Part shown: positions 59,172-64,000 of the stretch, one piece after another
How positions within the stretch are numbered: the stretch's first letter is position 1
How the letters are laid out: each line of letters starts with the position of its first letter
Made by a program: the position numbers and the translations under genes
The notes under the pieces: generated by a model
What the model was told of the DNA's origin: nothing
Seen by the model: the letters and a program-made list of their open reading frames with translations, nothing else
Database searches by the model: none
Assembly: GCF_022751215.1 (NCBI RefSeq)
Contig: NZ_JAICDG010000002.1
Coordinates: 62,001-126,000 of the forward strand
Reading direction: 5' to 3'
Source of the DNA: Actinomadura terrae
Lineage (GTDB): Bacteria; Actinomycetota; Actinomycetes; Streptosporangiales; Streptosporangiaceae
DNA length: 64,000 nucleotides

Positions 59172-62039
59172 ATGGACGAATTCGCCGCTCGTTCGACCTC
59201 GCTCGTGGGACGCCGGGAAGAACTGCGGGTCCTCGACGAGGCGATCGCGACGGCGGCCGCGGGCGACTTCCGCTTCCTCGCGCTGACCGGGGAACCCGGC
59301 GTGGGCAAGACCCGGCTGCTGAACGAGCTGGCCGCGCGCGCCGCTCCGGCGGGGTTCCTCGTGCTCGCGGGGCGGGCCTCGGAGTACGAGCGCGAGGTGC
59401 CGTTCGGGGTCCTGGTCGACGCGCTCGGCGACCACGTCCCCGACGTCCTGCCGAAGCTGCCGCCGCGGGTCGGCCCGGCGGCGGTGGCGCGGCTGTCGGG
59501 GATCTTCCCCACCGTCGCGGACCGCTGCGAACCGGACCCGGCGACGGCCGAGCCCGGCGCGGAGCTGAACCCCGTCGCCGCACGCCACCGGTTGCACGGG
59601 ACGCTGCGGCTGGTCGTCCAGACCTTCGCCAAGTCGCGGCCGCTCGCGCTCCTGCTGGACGGGCTGCACTGGGGCGACTCCGCCTCACTCGGCTTCCTCG
59701 ACTACCTCGTCCGCAACCCGCCGCGCGCGGGGGTGCTGGTCGCGACGGCGTTCCACTACCGTCCGGACGTCCCGAGCCTGGCCCGGCTGATCCAGGCCGA
59801 CGACGGCCGCCACCTCGACGTCAAGTGCTTCGACCTTGACGAGACGGCGGAGTACCTCGGCCCCGGGTTCAGCCGGGCGCGCCAGCGCGAGCTGCACCGC
59901 GTCAGCGGCGGCAACCCGTTCTACCTGGACGCGCTGTCGCGGATGGACGGCGTCGCGTCCCGCGACCCCCAGGCGGAGGTGCCGCTCAGCGTGCAGGCCG
60001 CCATCCAGCTCGAACTCGGCGGCCTGTCGGAGTCGGCGCTGCTCGTCGCGCGCGCCGCCGCCGTCGCGGCGGACGCGTTCGAGCCCGGCCTGATCGCCGT
60101 CGCGGCCGGCGTGCCCGAGGCCGACGTCGTCGCCGCGCTGGACGAGCTGGTCGTCAGCGGCGTCGTCCAGCCGTCGGGCACGGGACGGTTCCGGTTCCGG
60201 CATCCGCTCGTCCGCAACACCGTCTACAGCACCGCCGCCGCGGGCTGGAGGCACGCCGTGCACGCGCGGATCGCCCGCCACCTGGAGCAGGCGGGCGCGC
60301 CCGCGACCCTGCTCGCGCACCACGTCGAGAACTCCGCCCGCTACGGCGACGCCGCCGCGATCGACATCCTGCTCCGGGCCGCGCGGGCCGTCGAGTCGCA
60401 CGCGCCGAGCGCCGCCGCGTTCTGGTTCTCCGGCGCGCTGCGGCGGATGCCCGAGGACCATCCCGAGCGCGTGGCGGTGATGCTGAAGGTGAGCCGCCTG
60501 CACGTCGTCGCGGGCGAGCTGGAGCAGGGCGAGCGGGCCGCCGACGAGGTCATGCGGCTGCTGCCGCGCGGCGAGGGCAGCGACCGCGCGCGGGCGGCCC
60601 GGTTCAGTGCGATGACCAGGCGGCTGCTCGGGCGGGTGGAGGAGAGCCGCGCCGTCATCATGGACGAGCTGCGCGGGATGCCCGACCGCGAGTCCCCGGC
60701 CGCCGTCCACCTGCGGCTGCGGCTGGTCGCCGAGAACCTGCTGCGGATGGACCAGGACGCCGCCCGCGCCCTCCTGGACGACATCCCCGAGCACAGCCCG
60801 GCCTGGGACGCGGCGTGCACGATGGCGGTCGCGGCGCTGCGTCCGATGTGCAGCTACGCCGACGGCCAGATCGACCGGGCGCTCGGCGAGCTGGACGCCG
60901 CGGGCCACCTCCTCGCGATCACCCCGGACGCGCAGCTCGCCGAGTCGGTGGACTCCCTCACCTGGCTCTGCTGGTCGGAACTGCTGATGGGCCGGCCCGC
61001 GGACGCCCTGCGCCACTTCGAGCGGGTGCTGGCCGTGACCCGCGCGACCGGGCAGCACTTCATCGTCTCGGTGGCGATGTGCGGGCTCGCGCGGGCCGAG
61101 ACCGCCCTCGGCCGGCTCGCCCAGGCCGCCGTGACGGCCGACGAGGCGGTCGAGCTGGCCGAGATGCTGAACGCGCGGCAGCAGATCGTGTTCGGCCTCG
61201 CGCAGCGGTCCGTCGTCGAGTACTGGAGGGGCAACGCCGCGGACGCGGTCGACTTCGGGCAGCGGGCCGTGGAGGCGGCGGGCGACCAGGGCGAGTGGTG
61301 GAGCAAGCAGGCCGAGCTGGCGCTCGGCCTGGCGCTGGTGGAGACGGGGCAGGCCGAGGCCGGGGGCCGGCGCCTGCTGGAGGCCGCCAACGGGTTCGCC
61401 CGCCCCGGGTCCGACATCGTCACGCTCGTCCAGGTCTCCGAGCGGCTCGCCGAGCTGGAGGCCGCGCAGAACCGGCACGGCCCGGCCACCGAGTGGGCGG
61501 CCGAGGCGGACCGGCACGCCCACCCGAGCCTGCCCGTCTCGACCGGCCTGGCCGCGCTCGCCCGCGCGCACTCCCTGCTCGGCACCGACCCGGGCGCCGC
61601 CGCCGACCACGCCAGGGGCGCCGCCGACGTGCTGGCGAGCAACGAGTTCCCGCTGGACGCCGGGCGGGCGCTGCTCACCGCCGCGACCGGCGCCGCGCGC
61701 GCGTCCCACCGCGACACCGCCAAGGCCGACCTGCAACGCGCGGCGGAGGTGTTCGGCGCCTGCGGCGCGGCCTCGTTCCTGCGGCGCGTGGTGCGCGAGC
61801 AGCGGCGGCTCGGGATCTACGTCCCGGTGCGCGGCCGCTCCTCCGGCCCGCACGACCTGTCGCGCCGCGAGCTGGAGGTGGCCGAGCTGGTCTCGGCCGG
61901 ACGCACCAACCAGCAGATCGCCGAGGCGCTGTTCATCAGCGCCCGCACGGTCGAGAGCCACCTCGCGCACATCTTCGCCAAGCTCGGCGTCTCGTCCCGC
62001 GCGGGCGTCGTCAGCGCGCTCAAGACCCCCTCCTCCTGA
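59172..62039 (+). CDS. LAL-type LuxR family ATPase regulator
   Basis: A 955-residue large ATP-binding regulator. The N-terminal AAA/P-loop domain has VGRREELRVLDEAIATAA, Walker A GEPGVGKT (residues 40-47) and LALLLDGLHWGDSASLGFLDYL with the Walker B region. A long helical tetratricopeptide-like middle region follows. The C-terminal LuxR helix-turn-helix reads SRRELEVAELVSAGRTNQQIA, then LFISARTVESHLAHIFAKLG. These proteins usually activate nearby biosynthetic or catabolic genes in response to nucleotides or sugars. ATG 59172 is preferred over ATG 59151 because GAAGGGC lies at good spacing. No obvious target cluster is adjacent. Confidence 0.92.
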   Translation: MDEFAARSTSLVGRREELRVLDEAIATAAAGDFRFLALTGEPGVGKTRLLNELAARAAPAGFLVLAGRASEYEREVPFGVLVDALGDHVPDVLPKLPPRVGPAAVARLSGIFPTVADRCEPDPATAEPGAELNPVAARHRLHGTLRLVVQTFAKSRPLALLLDGLHWGDSASLGFLDYLVRNPPRAGVLVATAFHYRPDVPSLARLIQADDGRHLDVKCFDLDETAEYLGPGFSRARQRELHRVSGGNPFYLDALSRMDGVASRDPQAEVPLSVQAAIQLELGGLSESALLVARAAAVAADAFEPGLIAVAAGVPEADVVAALDELVVSGVVQPSGTGRFRFRHPLVRNTVYSTAAAGWRHAVHARIARHLEQAGAPATLLAHHVENSARYGDAAAIDILLRAARAVESHAPSAAAFWFSGALRRMPEDHPERVAVMLKVSRLHVVAGELEQGERAADEVMRLLPRGEGSDRARAARFSAMTRRLLGRVEESRAVIMDELRGMPDRESPAAVHLRLRLVAENLLRMDQDAARALLDDIPEHSPAWDAACTMAVAALRPMCSYADGQIDRALGELDAAGHLLAITPDAQLAESVDSLTWLCWSELLMGRPADALRHFERVLAVTRATGQHFIVSVAMCGLARAETALGRLAQAAVTADEAVELAEMLNARQQIVFGLAQRSVVEYWRGNAADAVDFGQRAVEAAGDQGEWWSKQAELALGLALVETGQAEAGGRRLLEAANGFARPGSDIVTLVQVSERLAELEAAQNRHGPATEWAAEADRHAHPSLPVSTGLAALARAHSLLGTDPGAAADHARGAADVLASNEFPLDAGRALLTAATGAARASHRDTAKADLQRAAEVFGACGAASFLRRVVREQRRLGIYVPVRGRSSGPHDLSRRELEVAELVSAGRTNQQIAEALFISARTVESHLAHIFAKLGVSSRAGVVSALKTPSS

Positions 62040-62207
62040 GCCTCCTGGGCCTCCCGGGTTCACGGGACTCGCGCACTACGTAGGACGGGGAATCGGCAAT
62101 ATCAGTGATTCTCCGGATGTGCGTCCGTAACCCCATCGGCGAGCATCGCCGCAGAGGTGATCGGGAGTCGGGAGTCCCGCTCGCCGAGGCGCCGGGAGGT
62201 GAGGGAC

Positions 62208-62912
62208 GTGACGTCGATACTGCTGAGCTCAGCCAACGCCGACTGCCGCGACCGGGTGGCGGGCGTCCTCGGTCGGACGCTCGGAGCCCAGGTCAGGCTT
62301 GTCGTGCCGGACGGGAGGTCGGTGGCCTCCGCGCTCGTCGCCACCGCGACCGACCTGCTCGTAGTCGACCTGACCCCCTGGCGCGCCGGGCATCGGGAAC
62401 TGGTCCGGTCGGTGTGCCGGGAGGGGAGCGTGCTCCGCGTCCCGGTCGTGCTGCTCGTGGACCACACCGCGCGGTTCGACGAGCCGGCTGGACGGCCCGA
62501 GCTGCTGGGCGCGTTGTGGGCCGGTGTCGCGAGCATCGCCGACCGGCGGGGGCCGGTCGCCGAGGTGACCGCCGCCGCCCGGACGGCCGCCGCCGGTGGC
62601 CGCTACCTCTCGCCCGCGTTCGCCCGCTGCCTGCTGGACGACCCCGTCGACGGGCCCGCGCTGCTGGACGAGCTGTTCGAGGCCGACCCGCACCGTCCCG
62701 GCGTGCTGACGCCGCGGGAACGGGAGGTGCTGGCCCTGCTGGCGTCCCGGCCGTCCAACGCCTGGATCGCCGAGCGGCTCGCGCTGAGCGAGAAGACCGT
62801 GAAGTACCACGTGTCGAACGTCCTCGGGAAGCTCGGGCTGCGCGACCGGGGCGAGGCCGCCGAGCTGGCCGCGGCCATGTCGCCCGACCACTGCGGGACG
62901 CTGGCCTCCTAG
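62208..62912 (+). CDS. LuxR-type response-regulator-like protein
   Basis: A 234-residue protein. The N-terminal domain looks like a degenerate receiver (SILLSSANADCRDRVAGVLG, then TATDLLVVDLTPWRAGHREL). The usual phospho-acceptor environment is poorly kept. The C-terminal LuxR helix-turn-helix is LTPREREVLALLASRPSNAW, then LALSEKTVKYHVSNVLGKLG. No sensor kinase gene adjoins, so it is an orphan or atypical regulator. GTG 62208 follows GGGAGGTGAGGG. It lies 168 bp after the LAL gene. Confidence 0.86.
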   Translation: MTSILLSSANADCRDRVAGVLGRTLGAQVRLVVPDGRSVASALVATATDLLVVDLTPWRAGHRELVRSVCREGSVLRVPVVLLVDHTARFDEPAGRPELLGALWAGVASIADRRGPVAEVTAAARTAAAGGRYLSPAFARCLLDDPVDGPALLDELFEADPHRPGVLTPREREVLALLASRPSNAWIAERLALSEKTVKYHVSNVLGKLGLRDRGEAAELAAAMSPDHCGTLAS

Positions 62913-63003
62913 CTGGTTCATTGAAGTCCCGGCCCACGTCCCTCGCCTGGCGGCTCGGGACGTGACCGTGCCTTTGCGGGCGCGGAATCGCTTCGCGATC
63001 TTC

Positions 63004-63039
63004 GCGGTGGGGCCTCGCCTTCGGCGTCGGCCCCACCGC
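63004..63039. terminator. Long bidirectional terminator hairpin
   Basis: An 11-bp stem GCGGTGGGGCC/GGCCCCACCGC encloses a second 3-bp stem (GCC-TTC-GGC). It lies between the convergent LuxR-type gene and the protein kinase gene. Confidence 0.8.
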
Positions 63040-63093
63040 TCAGCTACGCGCCCGCGTGACGGCTGAGGTCGCTGCGGAGGGCGTCCTAGCCTG

Positions 63094-64000
63094 TCAGGCG
63101 TGGCCGCCCCACCGGGGGCCCGCGTACCGGGCGACGATCTTCTCCATCTCCCGCCGCGAGGTCCGCAGCCGGATCAGCGGGGCGATCACGACCCAGCCGG
63201 TGTCCGGTTCGGTGTAGCAGAGCGGGGTGCGCGGGCTCAGGTAGTCGGGCTGCGCGCTCCCGGGGGTCAGGGACACGCACAGCGCTCGCTTCTTCTTGTC
63301 GTCGATGCGGCGGAGCACGACCCGTCCGATCTCGTGCCACCCGTAGTAGACGCGGCGTCCGCCGTGCCGCAGGCTGAGCCCGCCGGGACCGATCTCGAAC
63401 GTCACGGGCCGCGCCAGCGCGATGGCCTGCCAGACGGCGCGCGGAATCGCCCTGAGGCAGTTCACCGCGCCGACTATGGCCACGACGACGCCGATCAGCG
63501 TGGCGACGCTGTCTCTGTCGGACGAGGTGCCGCCGAGGGCGAGCCCGGCGCCGAGCAGAAAGATCGCGAGCCAGATTAGCGAGTAGAGGACGGCCGCGGT
63601 GAGCGCGATCGCGGCGGGCGTGATCCGCCCGTCGATCCGCACGGCCTGCGGCGCGGGCGGTGCGGTCTGCGCGGGCGGGGCGGTCTGCGGAGGCGGGAGG
63701 TGGCGCGTCGGCGTGGGGGCGGGCGCGGGCGGGTGCGCGGTGGGGAAGCGGGTGACCATCTCCTGGACGGGCGGTGGCAGCCAGGCGCCCGCGTCCCCAC
63801 CCAGGGTCAGGGCGCCGAGCAGGTCGGACGGCGCCGGACGGGCCGCCGGGTCCTTGGCGAGGCAGGCCGCGACCAGGGGGCCGAGCGGCTCCGGCACGCC
63901 GCCGAGGTCGGGCTCCCGGTGGACGACCCGGTAGGTCAGCGCCTCCGAGGGCCCCTCGCCGAACGGCCGCACTCCGACCGCGAAGGCGAGCACGGCGCCG
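63094..64000 (-). CDS. Serine/threonine protein kinase, C-terminal part (cut by window edge)
   Basis: The visible 302 codons begin inside a kinase domain. FAVGVRPFGEGPSEALTYRVV, then PLGPLVAACLAKDPAARPAPSDLL, is the end of a PknB-type catalytic domain. A Pro/Thr-rich juxtamembrane linker follows. Two membrane segments (AAIALTAAVLYSLIWLAIFL and TLIGVVVAIVGAVNCL) lead to a domain with PH-like strands (VTFEIGPGGLSLRHGGRRVYY, then YGWHEIGRVVLRRI). The N-terminal kinase lobe lies beyond position 64000. The extracellular PASTA repeats of PknB are absent, so this is a different kinase class. Confidence 0.85.
   Translation of the reverse strand, partial: GAVLAFAVGVRPFGEGPSEALTYRVVHREPDLGGVPEPLGPLVAACLAKDPAARPAPSDLLGALTLGGDAGAWLPPPVQEMVTRFPTAHPPAPAPTPTRHLPPPQTAPPAQTAPPAPQAVRIDGRITPAAIALTAAVLYSLIWLAIFLLGAGLALGGTSSDRDSVATLIGVVVAIVGAVNCLRAIPRAVWQAIALARPVTFEIGPGGLSLRHGGRRVYYGWHEIGRVVLRRIDDKKKRALCVSLTPGSAQPDYLSPRTPLCYTEPDTGWVVIAPLIRLRTSRREMEKIVARYAGPRWGGHA

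Noticed and set aside
1..64000. tRNA, rRNA and insertion-sequence genes
   Set aside because: Looked for T-loop-like GGTTCGAATCC patterns, rRNA cores and transposase motifs; none were convincing. A tRNAscan/Infernal run would be decisive.

Overview
The window is chromosomal DNA of very high G+C from a filamentous actinobacterium. The first quarter reproduces the Streptomyces order purF - purM - (DUF218) - DUF3073 - valine/leucine dehydrogenase - conserved hypothetical - bldC. The helix-turn-helix/DUF397 module, the SCO6745-type protein and the many TetR, LuxR and ATPase-like regulators fit Streptosporangiales, most likely Thermomonosporaceae (Actinomadura-like). The genus is inference; no rRNA or tRNA gene was found.

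Layout. 1-2558: no supported gene; strand-skewed repeat DNA before purF. 2559-5295: purF and purM. 5961-9898: DUF218 membrane protein, DUF3073, vdh, a conserved hypothetical and bldC. 10460-17376: TetR and LacI regulators, a cell-wall amidase, a beta-carbonic anhydrase and a methyltransferase, separated by degenerate tandem repeats. 17875-21349: pyrD, an unusual repetitive membrane protein and a two-repeat lipoprotein. 21906-26330: a carbohydrate ABC importer with its own ATPase. 26376-31434: a methyltransferase, an SCO6745-type protein, an anti-sigma-like ATPase, a TetR regulator and poxB. 31549-35419: MarR regulator, homogentisate dioxygenase, an unknown protein and fumarylacetoacetase (tyrosine/phenylalanine catabolism). 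35457-37714: a secreted alpha/beta-hydrolase that has lost its catalytic triad, divergent from a TetR gene. 37758-39805: small proteins plus a DUF5753/DUF397 module. 39834-41261: orphan CRISPR segments with a duplicated flank and no cas genes. 41266-49705: lipoproteins, two serine hydrolases, an LCP cell-wall ligase and a GlxA regulator. 49706-58983: DJ-1/PfpI, arginase-family, CocE, peptide deformylase, a lipid-anchored cutinase/PET-hydrolase-like enzyme, small proteins and a CGNR-phosphatase pair. 59172-64000: a large LAL-type LuxR regulator, a second LuxR protein and a serine/threonine kinase cut by the window edge.

Recurring features. Many gene ends run straight into degenerate tandem repeats (periods about 18, 22, 49, 92 and 333 bp), and convergent neighbours often overlap at their 3' ends. 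Strong GC hairpins between convergent genes look like bidirectional terminators. The most notable items are the orphan CRISPR locus with two array segments that share a copied leader-like flank, the lipoprotein cutinase at 54884, the triad-less hydrolase at 35457, the unknown protein encoded between hmgA and fahA, and the 37-residue ORF coupled to the LCP gene.
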